A stretch of DNA of 64,000 nt from Terriglobus albidus (lineage in GTDB: Bacteria > Acidobacteriota > Terriglobia > Terriglobales > Acidobacteriaceae). Positions 1 to 8,323 of the stretch are shown here, in pieces. The stretch spans positions 1 to 64,000 of the forward strand of contig NZ_JAGTAS010000026.1 in assembly GCF_025685425.1 (NCBI RefSeq), written 5' to 3'. The position numbers were made by a program, and so were the translations under genes. The notes beneath the pieces were generated by a model that made no database searches, was not told the DNA's origin, and saw only the letters and a program-made list of their open reading frames with translations. Position 1 is the first letter of the stretch, and every line of letters begins with the position of its first letter.

Positions 1-145
1 ACGCACTGTCAAACGGGCATGATGGTGATAGTCCATCTGGCCTCCGAAGATTTTGGATTGCTCTCACAATCAGCTTCTTCGTTCTCGGTCAGATGGACAA
101 TAACCTATTGAAACTTCACATTTAGCCGCTGAGGGCTCTGCCTGG

Positions 146-198
146 GAGAAGCAGATTTCTCCGCTCCCTTCGGTCGCTGCGAAATGACAAACAAAAAA
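146..198 (+). repeat. Dispersed repeat family B, copy 1
   Basis: This stretch carries the signature AGAAGCAGATTTCT, then a short variable GC-rich part, then GAAATGACAAACAAAAA. The same signature recurs near 11015, 39543 (inverted), 52511 (inverted) and 52815. It is intergenic in all five places. The first 260 bases of the window contain nothing else that I can support as a gene. Confidence 0.75.
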
Positions 199-260
199 TG
201 CTTGAACCGTCGTGTGCACCCATGGTTGGCTTCTCCGAAGCAGGCGACTACCATAGCGCC

Positions 261-1955
261 ATGAAGAGAGCGCTGCTGCCTGCGGTCTTATTGCTGCCGT
301 CCTTCGTTCACGCACAGAACGGTATTCCCGCCGCGGAACGCAAGGGATTCGATCGCATCACGCAGAGCGATTTGCGCAGAGACCTGGCGTATATCGCGAG
401 CGATGCATTGCGCGGCCGGTTGAGCCTGCAGCCGGGTGACGATCAGGCCGCTGAGTGGGTCGCGAAGCAATTCGCCGCCGCGGGACTGAAGCCGATTACG
501 AAAGAACCGGGAACGCGCGGTTACTTCCAGCCATTTCAGTTGGTCGAGTATGCTCCGGACCGCGCAGCAAGTTCGGTTACGCTCATGCGCGCAGGCAAAG
601 AGACCATCTTCCATGCGCCGGAGGTGACGGGAGCGTTCAAGCGCGCGGTCGATCTCACTGCTCCGGTGATCTTTGCGGGCTTCGGCATTACCGCGCCGGA
701 GCTCGGATATGACGACTACAAAGGCATCGACGCGCAGGGGAAGATTGTCCTGGTCTTTGACCATGAGCCGCAGGAAGACGATGCTCATTCGGTCTTCAAC
801 GGCACCGGCAATACACGTTATGCGACCACGCGCGTGAAGCTGAAGAACGCGCAGGCTCATGGCGCTGTGGCGCTGCTGGTTGTTGCCGAGCCGAATCGCA
901 AACATCTCACCAACGCGGAACGTTCCGCCCGCATCGGTGGCAGCGTGACACGTACGCAGCCGCTTCCATTGCAGGCGATTCAGGATGACGAGGTTGATAT
1001 CCCGTCGATCCTGATTCGCGATGAGGTGCTGCAGCAGTTGCTGGCTACAGCAGGGGCCACGGGCAGTGAGCTGCAGATGGCGATCGATCGCGATCTGAAG
1101 CCGCAGAGCCGATTGCTGCCAGATACGCAGGTCACGCTACATCTGCGCAACACCAGGGAGCACGTGGGGACGACGTTGAATGTCGCCGGTCTGCTGCAGG
1201 GCTCCGATCCGAAGCTGGCGGCGGAGACCATCCTGATCACGGCGCATCATGATCACGACGGAGCAACTCCCTGCGCCGCAGGTAAGGGCGATCTGGATGA
1301 ACAGGGAAAGCCGACGCCCGCGGGTCCGGAGTGTCTACAGGTCTGGCATGGAGCGGACGACAACGGCTCCGGCACGGTAGGTGTGGTGGAGCTGGCGCGT
1401 GCGTTTGCGGCGAATCCGTCGCGGCCGAAGCGGTCAATTCTGTTTGTAGTGTTTGCCGCGGAGGAGCGCGGTCTACTGGGAGCGTACTGGATGGCGGCTC
1501 ACCCGGTGCGTCCGCTGGCGACAACCCGCGCACAGATCAACTTCGACATGATCGGGCGCGATGAGAAACCTAGTCCGCAAACCGATGGGTTGATCGAGAT
1601 TCCGGCGGATACATCGAACCGCCTGAACCTGATCGGCGCGCTCTACTCTCCGGAGTACAAACGCGTGGTGGTGGAAGAGAACAAACAGGTTGGGCTGGTG
1701 TTGGATGATCGTTTCGATCATGAGTCAGCGTTGAACGTCTTCTTCCGCTCCGACCAGTTTCCCTTCGTGCTGCACAACATTCCGGCGTTCTGGTGGTTCA
1801 CCGGTTTTCATCCGGACTATCACCACACGTCGGATACGGCAGAGAAGATCGACTACGTGAAGATGGAGAAGATCCTCAAGCTTGCGTATCTCTCGGCGTG
1901 GAGGTTCGGCAGCGATGTGAAGACGCCGGAGTTCATCGCGTCGCCGAAACCGTAA
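261..1955 (+). CDS. Secreted M28 family zinc aminopeptidase
   Basis: Predicted 564-residue exported metallopeptidase that would trim peptides in the periplasm or outside the cell. The ATG at 261 is chosen because it begins a clear signal peptide (MKRALLPAVLLLPSFVHAQ); an upstream in-frame start would place 21 non-signal residues before it. The middle region (about 130-260) resembles a PA domain insert. M28 metal and catalytic motifs are in order: HHDHDG near residue 328, GADDNGSG near 364, AEERG near 400, NFDMIGRDE near 430 and DYHHTSDT near 518. These match the two-zinc site of the family. A loop of about 30 residues lies between the first two motifs. The gene is followed by a strong hairpin and then a DUF1287 gene on the same strand. 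Confidence 0.9.
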   Translation: MKRALLPAVLLLPSFVHAQNGIPAAERKGFDRITQSDLRRDLAYIASDALRGRLSLQPGDDQAAEWVAKQFAAAGLKPITKEPGTRGYFQPFQLVEYAPDRAASSVTLMRAGKETIFHAPEVTGAFKRAVDLTAPVIFAGFGITAPELGYDDYKGIDAQGKIVLVFDHEPQEDDAHSVFNGTGNTRYATTRVKLKNAQAHGAVALLVVAEPNRKHLTNAERSARIGGSVTRTQPLPLQAIQDDEVDIPSILIRDEVLQQLLATAGATGSELQMAIDRDLKPQSRLLPDTQVTLHLRNTREHVGTTLNVAGLLQGSDPKLAAETILITAHHDHDGATPCAAGKGDLDEQGKPTPAGPECLQVWHGADDNGSGTVGVVELARAFAANPSRPKRSILFVVFAAEERGLLGAYWMAAHPVRPLATTRAQINFDMIGRDEKPSPQTDGLIEIPADTSNRLNLIGALYSPEYKRVVVEENKQVGLVLDDRFDHESALNVFFRSDQFPFVLHNIPAFWWFTGFHPDYHHTSDTAEKIDYVKMEKILKLAYLSAWRFGSDVKTPEFIASPKP

Positions 1956-1977
1956 AAGCGCGGGATCAAAATAAGAG

Positions 1978-2006
1978 AAGCGGTGTCTCTTAGAGAGACA
2001 CCGCTT
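1978..2006 (+). terminator. 13-bp perfect hairpin touching the next start codon
   Basis: AAGCGGTGTCTCT at 1978-1990 pairs perfectly with AGAGACACCGCTT at 1994-2006, with a 3-base loop. One T then separates the stem from the ATG at 2008. It could end transcription of the M28 gene, although the T-run is only three bases, or it could mask initiation of the following gene. No Shine-Dalgarno sequence is visible outside the stem. Confidence 0.6.
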
Positions 2007-2007
2007 T

Positions 2008-2616
2008 ATGCTCCGACGAGAGTTTCTAGGTTCGTTTGCTGCGTCTCTTGTGGCTCCGGTTCTTCCCTTGAGCCGAGGCGAGAAACTTGCACAGGCGGCG
2101 CGGGCGCAGATCGGCGTGACGATCAGCTATGACCCCAGCTATGTGCGGCTGGTGTATCCCAACGGTGACGTGCCACGCTCGACCGGCATCTGCGCCGATG
2201 TGGTGGTGAGGGCATGTCGTGATGCGATCGGCCTCGACCTGCAACAGTTGGTGCATGAGGATATGGTCCGCGACTTTGCGGCGTATCCATCGCGACAGAC
2301 ATGGGGGAATAAGAAGGCGGACTCCAATATTGATCATCGCCGCGTGCTGAATCTTGAGGTCTTCTGGCGGCGTGCCGGAGGGCTTCTGTGGGCTCCGGCG
2401 GAAAAGAGTGCCGGCGACGCATTCCCCAAACCCTTGCTGCCCGGCGACCTTGTGACCTGGATGCTGAACGGTCACCTGCCCCATGTCGGAGTGATCAGTA
2501 CCGCAAAGCCCGGGTTGGAGACGGTGGTGCATAACATCGGACGAGGTGCGGAGGAGACGCCTCTGGTCGCATTCGCACCTCACCCGGCGCACGGTCACTT
2601 TCGCTGGCCTTCGTAA
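2008..2616 (+). CDS. DUF1287 domain protein with Tat-like leader
   Basis: A 202-residue protein whose body matches the DUF1287 family. Visible family-like blocks are the ARAQIGVTISYDPSYVRLVYP region, the CADVVVRACRDAIG block with a conserved Cys, the KADSNIDHRRVLNLEVFWRR block with SNIDHR, and LPGDLVTWMLNGHLPHVGVI. These resemble an NlpC/P60-like cysteine hydrolase fold, but the biochemical activity of DUF1287 is not established. The N-terminus (MLRREFLGSFAASLVAP) has twin arginines followed by a hydrophobic stretch, consistent with Tat export. The start codon abuts a hairpin, so translation may be regulated or a later start may be used. Confidence 0.82.
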   Translation: MLRREFLGSFAASLVAPVLPLSRGEKLAQAARAQIGVTISYDPSYVRLVYPNGDVPRSTGICADVVVRACRDAIGLDLQQLVHEDMVRDFAAYPSRQTWGNKKADSNIDHRRVLNLEVFWRRAGGLLWAPAEKSAGDAFPKPLLPGDLVTWMLNGHLPHVGVISTAKPGLETVVHNIGRGAEETPLVAFAPHPAHGHFRWPS

Positions 2617-2673
2617 GGGATTTTGGAGTTGCACAATGCATGGTGCAACCTGATTTCACGCCTGATCCCCCAT

Positions 2674-2702
2674 TTGCACCGGGCCCTAAAGTGGGGTAAA
2701 CT
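2674..2702 (+). promoter_or_regulatory. Candidate sigma-70 promoter for rplU-rpmA
   Basis: TTGCAC at 2674-2679 and TAAACT at 2697-2702 are separated by 17 bases, a good match to a housekeeping promoter. Initiation just downstream would leave a leader of about 160 nt before rplU, long enough for r-protein feedback, but I could not assign a known leader fold. Confidence 0.55.
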
Positions 2703-2868
2703 TTCTAAGTTTGGCGATGCGGCCGTTTGTCCTGGGGCTGGAGTCCTGAAGAGTGGACCTGGTGAAGGATAGAAGGCGGCTTGGAAGCAGGCCTGTTTCG
2801 CCCCTTGCAATACCAATGAGATTCCGGGCAGCGTGCCATAGGGTGCGACTGTCTGTGGAGGGTTTGAC

Positions 2869-3186
2869 ATGTACGCAGTGATCCGCACCGGCGGTAAGCA
2901 GTACCGCGTTGCTCCCGGCGAGACCGTGAAGATTGAGAAGCTGGCCGCCGACGGCGCAGTTGAGTTTTCTGACGTTCTGGCTGTTAGCCCGGAAGAGGGC
3001 AAGTTCGAGAAGCTGGACGGCGCCAAGGTGCTGGCCGAGGTTGTCAGCGAAGGTCGCGGCGACAAGATTCTGGTCTTCCACTACAAGCGGAAGAAGCAGT
3101 ACAAGAAGCTGCAGGGTCACCGTCAGAGCTTCGTTGAGGTCAAAATCAACGAGATCCAGGTGAACGGCAAGAGCTTCAAGGCTTAA
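2869..3186 (+). CDS. rplU: 50S ribosomal protein L21
   Basis: A 105-residue protein of normal length for bL21, a 23S rRNA-binding protein of the large subunit. The start MYAVIRTGGKQYRVAPGE is the classic L21 opening, and the C-terminal part contains the family block KRKKQYKKLQGHRQ. GGAGG lies seven bases before the ATG. It is followed 49 bases later by rpmA, the standard bacterial order, so both are expected to be co-transcribed from the promoter near 2674. Confidence 0.97.
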   Translation: MYAVIRTGGKQYRVAPGETVKIEKLAADGAVEFSDVLAVSPEEGKFEKLDGAKVLAEVVSEGRGDKILVFHYKRKKQYKKLQGHRQSFVEVKINEIQVNGKSFKA

Positions 3187-3235
3187 GATTTGATTTCGGC
3201 CGGAAACGCCCGGCCCACGAACGAGGTTCAAGGCA

Positions 3236-3496
3236 ATGGCACATAAAAAAGGTGGCGGTAGTTCTTCTAACGGACGCGATTCAAACGCACAGCGGCTTGG
3301 CGTCAAGGCATTTGCCGGCCAGGTTGTGACCGGCGGCAGCATCATCGTGCGTCAGCGCGGTACACCGCTGAAGGCCGGTCTGAACGTCGGCCGCGGCAGC
3401 GACGACACGTTGTTTGCCAAGATCGGCGGCCGCGTGAAGTTCACCGACCGTGGCCGCCTGGGACGCTTCGTCTCGATTGAGGCTGTCTCGGCCTAA
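3236..3496 (+). CDS. rpmA: 50S ribosomal protein L27
   Basis: An 86-residue bL27 protein. It opens with [16 protein letters not shown], the glycine-rich N-terminal tail that reaches the peptidyl transferase centre, and contains the family block [12 protein letters not shown]. No N-terminal cleavage extension of the Firmicutes kind is present. It follows rplU and ends just before a good intrinsic terminator. Confidence 0.97.
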   Translation: MAHKKGGGSSSNGRDSNAQRLGVKAFAGQVVTGGSIIVRQRGTPLKAGLNVGRGSDDTLFAKIGGRVKFTDRGRLGRFVSIEAVSA

Positions 3497-3514
3497 GCAG
3501 GTTCGCAGTTAAGC

Positions 3515-3538
3515 AAAGCCCCGCTCTGCGGGGCTTTT
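3515..3538 (+). terminator. Intrinsic terminator after rpmA, probably bidirectional
   Basis: AAAGCCCCGC (3515-3524) and GCGGGGCTTT (3528-3537) form a 10-bp GC-rich stem with loop TCT and a T-run on the plus strand. The A-run on the left side gives a T-run on the minus strand, so it can also serve the convergent gene that ends at 3544. Confidence 0.85.
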
Positions 3539-3543
3539 GCTGT

Positions 3544-4626
3544 TTAGGGATTTTTCGCTTCGGCCACCTTCTCCGCCACATCCAGCGGGGGAGAGGTATG
3601 GCGGTTCCTGAGCCATTCCACGGTGACGCCCTTGGCGGAGCGCTTCTCCGGCGGCAGATTCTTGAGGTTCGGCATGTAGATCTCCACACCGGCCTTCTCG
3701 GTCATGCGGGTGGTTCCATAGACAAGTTGAGCCTGATAGTTCGCCAAGTCGAGCTCGAACCAGGGATCATCGGTGGCATCGATCATGGTGAGGTCGGCCT
3801 GCCGCATGCTGAGCTTGCCGAAGTCGAGCGAGCCGCCCACCAGCCGCAGAAAGTTATGCCACTGAGCCAGCTTCTGCTCGTCCGTGTCTGCATTGCCATA
3901 GATCACCTTCAGTTCATCACCAGAAGGCGACACGCTGCTGATCTGCCCATGAATGTGGGGCGGTGGAAGGAAGCGTTGCGTATCCAGGTAAAGATCGTTC
4001 TCAGAGACCTGGACACCGGCTACACCGGTGCTGGGGACGAGATCTTCGGCGTTGACATGGAAGATGCGGAGCAGGCCCTTCATCGGGATCTTCAAGACGC
4101 TGATCTTGGTCAGATGAAACTTCAGGCGCCCGTCAGGAAGAGGGGATGGAACGCCCTGGAGCTGTACCGGAAGCGGCATCAGCTTGTGCAGCGTTCCGTG
4201 GACATGGAGTTCTCCGTCTTTGTTCTCAATGGAGATGCCGGTCAGCGGCGACTTTCCCGTCTCTCCAGAGTTGAGGTAGTCGGCGATATCCGCGAGTTTG
4301 ACGTTGATGACACCTTTCTCGATCTCCAGGAGGAATGACTCCGGCAGATCGAAGGAGGGGTTCTGGTCCTTGCGGGTAGAGCGCATTTGCCCACGAATCC
4401 AGCGCACGTAGACACGGAAATGCGGGCCCTTGCGAAGGATGAGGTTGTGCGCGTAGAGGCGCGTAGGCTCGTGACTGTCCATAGCGGGCAGTGTGCCGGA
4501 GGGAACTGCGGCATCCGGGTGCAGAACGTATGCCCGGCTTTGCCGTCCCAGCCAGAAGACGATGGCGAACGCTACCAGAGCGATCAGGCCCCACGCGATG
4601 GGGCGCGGAGGAGGGCGCAGAATCAT
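3544..4626 (-). CDS. Membrane-anchored protein of unknown function
   Basis: A 360-residue protein. I place the start at 4626 because MILRPPPRPIAWGLIALVAF begins a short basic region and a single transmembrane helix (about residues 9-28); the open frame continues upstream but overlaps the divergent gene. The rest is soluble and beta-rich, with VINVKLADIADYLNSG, a GELHVHGTL block and a final charged tail. The alternation of short strands and the single N-terminal anchor recall periplasmic AsmA-like or LmeA-like lipid-handling proteins, but no specific motif supports this. Its promoter region is the 131 bp shared with the divergent DUF4965 gene. Confidence 0.7.
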   Translation of the reverse strand: MILRPPPRPIAWGLIALVAFAIVFWLGRQSRAYVLHPDAAVPSGTLPAMDSHEPTRLYAHNLILRKGPHFRVYVRWIRGQMRSTRKDQNPSFDLPESFLLEIEKGVINVKLADIADYLNSGETGKSPLTGISIENKDGELHVHGTLHKLMPLPVQLQGVPSPLPDGRLKFHLTKISVLKIPMKGLLRIFHVNAEDLVPSTGVAGVQVSENDLYLDTQRFLPPPHIHGQISSVSPSGDELKVIYGNADTDEQKLAQWHNFLRLVGGSLDFGKLSMRQADLTMIDATDDPWFELDLANYQAQLVYGTTRMTEKAGVEIYMPNLKNLPPEKRSAKGVTVEWLRNRHTSPPLDVAEKVAEAKNP

Positions 4627-4757
4627 CCGAAGATAGATGCGGAGATGGAGTTTTCTTTTGGTTTCGCCCACATGAAAAAAGCGACTCGAACAATAAACGA
4701 TGCAGTGTTGTGTCGGCTGGTGGTCATTGCCGCGGTCGCTCCTGTACCCTGCTGGGC

Positions 4758-6806
4758 ATGGCCATAAAGACGTTTGTGGCGGCGCTGGCCGCCCTACTCC
4801 CCCTGTCTGCGGCGGTGTACGCCCAGAATGAACGGAACCCGGCAACTCCTCTCATTGCGTTTGATCCTTACTTCAGCGTCTGGTCGATGGCTGACCATCT
4901 TACGGACCAGAACACAAAGCATTGGACCGGGACGGAGATGCCGATGCGTGGCTATCTCCGCGTCGATGGCACCTCCTATCGCTGGATGGGACGGAGCCCG
5001 GGATCGATCGCGGCGATGGAGCAGAAGGCTCTGCATGTAACACCGACGCAGACGGAGTACACCTTTGAGGGTGGTGGAGTCCGGCTGCGGGCGATCTTTC
5101 TTTCCCCAAGTCTGCCGACAGATCTGGACGTGCTGGCGCGTCCGGTAACCTATCTGACCTGGCAGGTTTCTGCCGTGGACGGCAAGCCGCACGCGGTTGA
5201 GCTTTATCTTGGCGTCGATACGCGTATTGCGGTGGACACCTCCGATCAGCAGGTAACGTGGCAACGCGCCCGCGTGGGCGGGATGGATATATTGACCACC
5301 GGTTCCGTGGAGCAAAGAGCTCTGGCGCGTGCGGGCGATAACCTGCGCGCCGATTGGGGTTATTTCCATCTTGCTGTGCCTGCGGAGGCGCAGGTGGTGA
5401 CCTCGCTCGGAGCCGACAGTGCGGCGCAGTTCCTGAAATCGGGCAGCCTGCCGCAGGATGATGATCTGGATCAGCCGCGTGCCGCCGGGCGAGCGCCGCA
5501 GCTTGCGGTGGAGATGAAGCTCCAGGTCTCCGCATCGCAGGTAGCCGAGCGCCACGTTGGCCTCGCCTTTACGCAGCCCCTCGCAATCGAGTACCTGAAC
5601 CGTCGTCTCAAGCCCTATTGGGCACGTGACGGTAAGACGCCGCAGGCAATGTTGACCCAGGCGATGCAGGAGTACGCGTCGGTGATGGCACGTTCAAACG
5701 ACTTCGACGAGAAGCTGACTGCGAAGCTCGTGAAGGATGGCGGTCCGGTGTATGCGCGTCTGGCCACGCTGGCCTTCCGGCAGACGCTGGCCGCCAATGG
5801 GCTGGCTGCGGATCTGGATGGTTCGCCGCTGCAGTTCCCGAAGGAGAACTTCTCCAACGGCTGCATTGCAACGGTGGATGTGCTGTATCCATCCTCGCCG
5901 TTCTTCCTGTACTTCAATCCGGCTTTGCTGGAGGCGCAGCTCAAGCCGGTGATGGAGTATGCCGCGCTGTCGCGATGGAAGTTTCCATTTGCGCCGCACG
6001 ATCTGGGAACGTATCCGCTTGCCAATGGACAGGTCTATGGCGGCGGAGAGCGCACCGAAGACGATCAGATGCCGGTGGAGGAGAGCGGCAACATGCTGCT
6101 GATGATCGCCGCGATGGGCCGCGCGCAGGGCGACTGGCACTTCGCCAAACGGTACTGGCCCCTGCTGGTGAAGTGGGCGGCGTATCTCAAAGACAAAGGC
6201 CTGGATCCGGAGAACCAACTCTCAACCGATGACTTCGCCGGCCACCTGGCGCATAACGCCAATCTGTCCATCAAGGCGATCGATGCTCTGGGGGCGTTTG
6301 CGGAGATGGCCAAAGGCGTGGGCGACGACAAGCTGGCAAAGGAGTATGCCGGAGTTGCGGCGGAGATGGCGAAGAAATGGAACGACCTTGCCCGCGAAGG
6401 CGACCACTACAAGCTGGCTTTTGATGCGGCCAATACGTGGAGTCAGAAGTACAACCTGGTGTGGGACGACCTGCTGGGACTGAAGCTCTTCCCGGCGTCG
6501 GTGAAGAATGCCGAACTGGCGTTTTATAAGACGAAGCTGAATCAGTATGGACTTCCCCTCGACAGCCGCAGAGACTACACCAAGCTGGACTGGGAGCTGT
6601 GGACAGCCACGCTGGCCGATGACGACGCGACCTTCCACACGCTTGTCGATCCACTGGGGAAGTGGCTCGATGAGACTCCAACCCGCGTTCCGCTAACCGA
6701 CTGGTACGACACGAAGACCGGCAAGCAGGAGGGCTTCCAGGCCCGGTCGGTCGTGGGCGGAATCTTCATCAAGTCCCTTCGCGAGAGCGGGTTAGGACAT
6801 AAGTAG
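4758..6806 (+). CDS. Secreted GtaA-like (DUF5127/DUF4965/DUF1793) protein
   Basis: A 682-residue exported protein. The ATG at 4758 gives the signal peptide MAIKTFVAALAALLPLSAAVYAQ. Following regions match the fungal glutaminase A-like architecture. The DUF5127-like part contains TPLIAFDPYFSVWSMADHLT and MRGYLRVDG. The DUF4965 core is around residues 370-450. The C-terminal alpha/alpha-barrel-like DUF1793 part contains SRWKFPFAPHDLGTYPLANG, MPVEESGNMLLMIAAM, WNLVWDDLLGLKLFP-type blocks and PLTDWYDTKTG. Such proteins are common in acidobacterial and Bacteroidetes genomes. Fungal members are annotated as glutaminases, but the fold resembles glycoside hydrolases, so the true substrate here is uncertain. 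Confidence 0.88.
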   Translation: MAIKTFVAALAALLPLSAAVYAQNERNPATPLIAFDPYFSVWSMADHLTDQNTKHWTGTEMPMRGYLRVDGTSYRWMGRSPGSIAAMEQKALHVTPTQTEYTFEGGGVRLRAIFLSPSLPTDLDVLARPVTYLTWQVSAVDGKPHAVELYLGVDTRIAVDTSDQQVTWQRARVGGMDILTTGSVEQRALARAGDNLRADWGYFHLAVPAEAQVVTSLGADSAAQFLKSGSLPQDDDLDQPRAAGRAPQLAVEMKLQVSASQVAERHVGLAFTQPLAIEYLNRRLKPYWARDGKTPQAMLTQAMQEYASVMARSNDFDEKLTAKLVKDGGPVYARLATLAFRQTLAANGLAADLDGSPLQFPKENFSNGCIATVDVLYPSSPFFLYFNPALLEAQLKPVMEYAALSRWKFPFAPHDLGTYPLANGQVYGGGERTEDDQMPVEESGNMLLMIAAMGRAQGDWHFAKRYWPLLVKWAAYLKDKGLDPENQLSTDDFAGHLAHNANLSIKAIDALGAFAEMAKGVGDDKLAKEYAGVAAEMAKKWNDLAREGDHYKLAFDAANTWSQKYNLVWDDLLGLKLFPASVKNAELAFYKTKLNQYGLPLDSRRDYTKLDWELWTATLADDDATFHTLVDPLGKWLDETPTRVPLTDWYDTKTGKQEGFQARSVVGGIFIKSLRESGLGHK

Positions 6807-6821
6807 GCGGTTTGTTGCGAG

Positions 6822-6858
6822 CATGACAAAGCCCCGCTCGACGCGGGGCTTTGTCATG
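6822..6858 (+). terminator. 16-bp perfect hairpin between convergent genes
   Basis: CATGACAAAGCCCCGC at 6822-6837 pairs perfectly with GCGGGGCTTTGTCATG at 6843-6858 across a 5-base loop. It lies between the DUF4965 gene on the plus strand and the minus-strand gene ending at 7000, and probably terminates both. Confidence 0.8.
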
Positions 6859-6892
6859 TTTCGAAGAAAACTCATTCTGTAAGGAATTTGGG

Positions 6893-6975
6893 TATAACCT
6901 GCCCGCCCTAGCGTTGCGAGCGTTCACCCCAACGAACAAGTTCGTCGGGAACCCCGAGGGTGGGCGCCCGGGACA
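6893..6975 (+). repeat. Dispersed intergenic repeat (family C variant)
   Basis: Contains CACCCCAACGAACAAGTTCG followed by TCGGG and a short GC-rich tail. The same core recurs at 11124-11146 in an otherwise different intergenic region, where it is followed by the GGGCACCCAGT motif. A short CGAAC/GTTCG inverted pair lies inside the core. Confidence 0.6.
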
Positions 6976-6999
6976 ATAAAAACTCCAGCCGGAATCAGG

Positions 7000-7359
7000 C
7001 TAGTTGACCTTCAGATTGATCTGGAAGGCGTTTTTGCTGTCGAAGGAGCTGACCGTCTTGGTGTTGCTCTTCTTGCCGTCGTGTACGGCCCAGAGCTCGT
7101 AATCGGTGTTCTGCGAGAGCTGGCCGAAGCGGTAGGCTCCGTCTTCGCTGGTGATAAAACTCTTTACGGACTGGGTGCGGGTGTCCTTGAGATAGACCAC
7201 GGCCCCCTTCAGGGCGCCGTCAGAGCCGTCGATGACCTTGCCCTCGACGGTGCGCTGCTTTTGCTGCGCCACAGCAGCGGTAGGCGTTGCGATCGGCAGA
7301 GCAGCCGCGGCGGTGAGGCCGGCGGCGACGACAAGGCGAATTAAGTGCAGACGACGCAT
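7000..7359 (-). CDS. Small secreted carboxypeptidase-regulatory-like protein
   Basis: A 119-residue protein starting at the ATG at 7359 with signal peptide (MRRLHLIRLVVAAGLTAAAA, cleavage after AVA near residue 31). The mature part is one prealbumin-like carboxypeptidase regulatory domain: VEGKVIDGSDGALKGAVVYL, then SEDGAYRFGQL, then YELWAVHDGKKSNTKTVSSF. Such stand-alone domains are frequent in Acidobacteria; in larger proteins they sit before TonB receptors or peptidases. The protein likely acts in the periplasm or on the cell surface in binding. It is divergent from the rhomboid-like gene, with 115 bp between them. Confidence 0.8.
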   Translation of the reverse strand: MRRLHLIRLVVAAGLTAAAALPIATPTAAVAQQKQRTVEGKVIDGSDGALKGAVVYLKDTRTQSVKSFITSEDGAYRFGQLSQNTDYELWAVHDGKKSNTKTVSSFDSKNAFQINLKVN

Positions 7360-7474
7360 ATCACTGAGTATAAACACCCGGTAAAGCGGGAAGATGCGGT
7401 GAATCGTACCGGATAGCCGGCCGGCAGAAGAGCTCCGGGGAAGGCCGGGACGGGGGCCGGGCCGCTGTGATGAA

Positions 7475-8311
7475 ATGGAGTGCATGCGCAGCACCGGACC
7501 CATCACGCTGAACCTGCCCCACTTTTCCGGCGCGACCCGCAAGCTGATCCTCGTCCACCTGGCGTCCTTCTTCGGCTTCCTTGTGCTGGGATGGGCAGCC
7601 CGGGATATCGCACACCTGCTAACCGCATATACGGTGCTGGTGCCGCAGGCTGTCTTCCACGGCTACATCTGGCAACTGCTGACCTACATCTTCCTCCCGA
7701 TTGGCTTGCTGGGGATGATCTTCGCGTTGCTCTCGCTGTGGTTCCTGGGCGTATGGATGGAGGGAACCTTCGGCAGTCGTCGCCTTGTGGAGCTCTATCT
7801 GTTCACTGCTGCCGGCGCCGGCCTGCTGGCTTCAGCGATCTGCTACACGCATATCTTTGGGTTGCGTCAGGATCTTGCCACTCTGGGGCCATGGCCCGCG
7901 GTTATGGGGCTGATGACGGCATTTGCGTCGCTGATGGGCGACAGCGAGATGTATGTCTTCTTCGTCATCAAGATGAAGGCCAAGTATGCGGTCGCGATCT
8001 TTATCCTGTTGCAACTGGCAACGGTGATCCAGGGTGGCGATCGCCTTGGTGCGCTGGCGGAGCTCTGCGGAGCTTTGTGCGGTTGGCTCTACTTCAAGTT
8101 CGCGCCGACGCGTGGATTTGTCTTTGGCGCCAGCGAGCGTTACTTCGGTCTGCGCAATGGCTACTATCGCTGGAAGCGCCGCCGGGCCGCGCGTAAGTTT
8201 GAGGTCTACATGCGCAAACAGAATCGCGTGGTGAAGTTCGATGAAGAGGGCCGTTACATTGCGCCTGATGACGAGCGCCGCGATCCTCGCGACAGAAAGT
8301 GGATGAACTAG
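7475..8311 (+). CDS. Rhomboid-fold membrane protein lacking catalytic residues
   Basis: A 278-residue polytopic protein with about six hydrophobic segments and a basic C-terminal tail. The first part has the rhomboid-like block WQLLTYIFLPIGLLGMIFAL and WMEGTFGSRRLVELYLFTA. Where active rhomboid proteases have GxSG, this protein has GPWPAVMGL, with no serine. Where they have the catalytic histidine (AHLGG), it has DRLGALAELCGALCGWLY, with no histidine. I therefore infer a pseudoprotease of rhomboid fold, perhaps a chaperone-like or substrate-binding membrane protein. GTG/ATG choices at 7475 or 7484 are both possible. It is followed 12 bases later by an aldo/keto reductase gene. Confidence 0.75.
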   Translation: MECMRSTGPITLNLPHFSGATRKLILVHLASFFGFLVLGWAARDIAHLLTAYTVLVPQAVFHGYIWQLLTYIFLPIGLLGMIFALLSLWFLGVWMEGTFGSRRLVELYLFTAAGAGLLASAICYTHIFGLRQDLATLGPWPAVMGLMTAFASLMGDSEMYVFFVIKMKAKYAVAIFILLQLATVIQGGDRLGALAELCGALCGWLYFKFAPTRGFVFGASERYFGLRNGYYRWKRRRAARKFEVYMRKQNRVVKFDEEGRYIAPDDERRDPRDRKWMN

Positions 8312-8323
8312 GAGAACGTTGGG

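Noticed and set aside
4627-4845. Longer N-terminus for the membrane-anchored unknown
   Set aside because: It would overlap the 5' end of the divergent DUF4965 gene, and the added sequence has no membrane or signal features.
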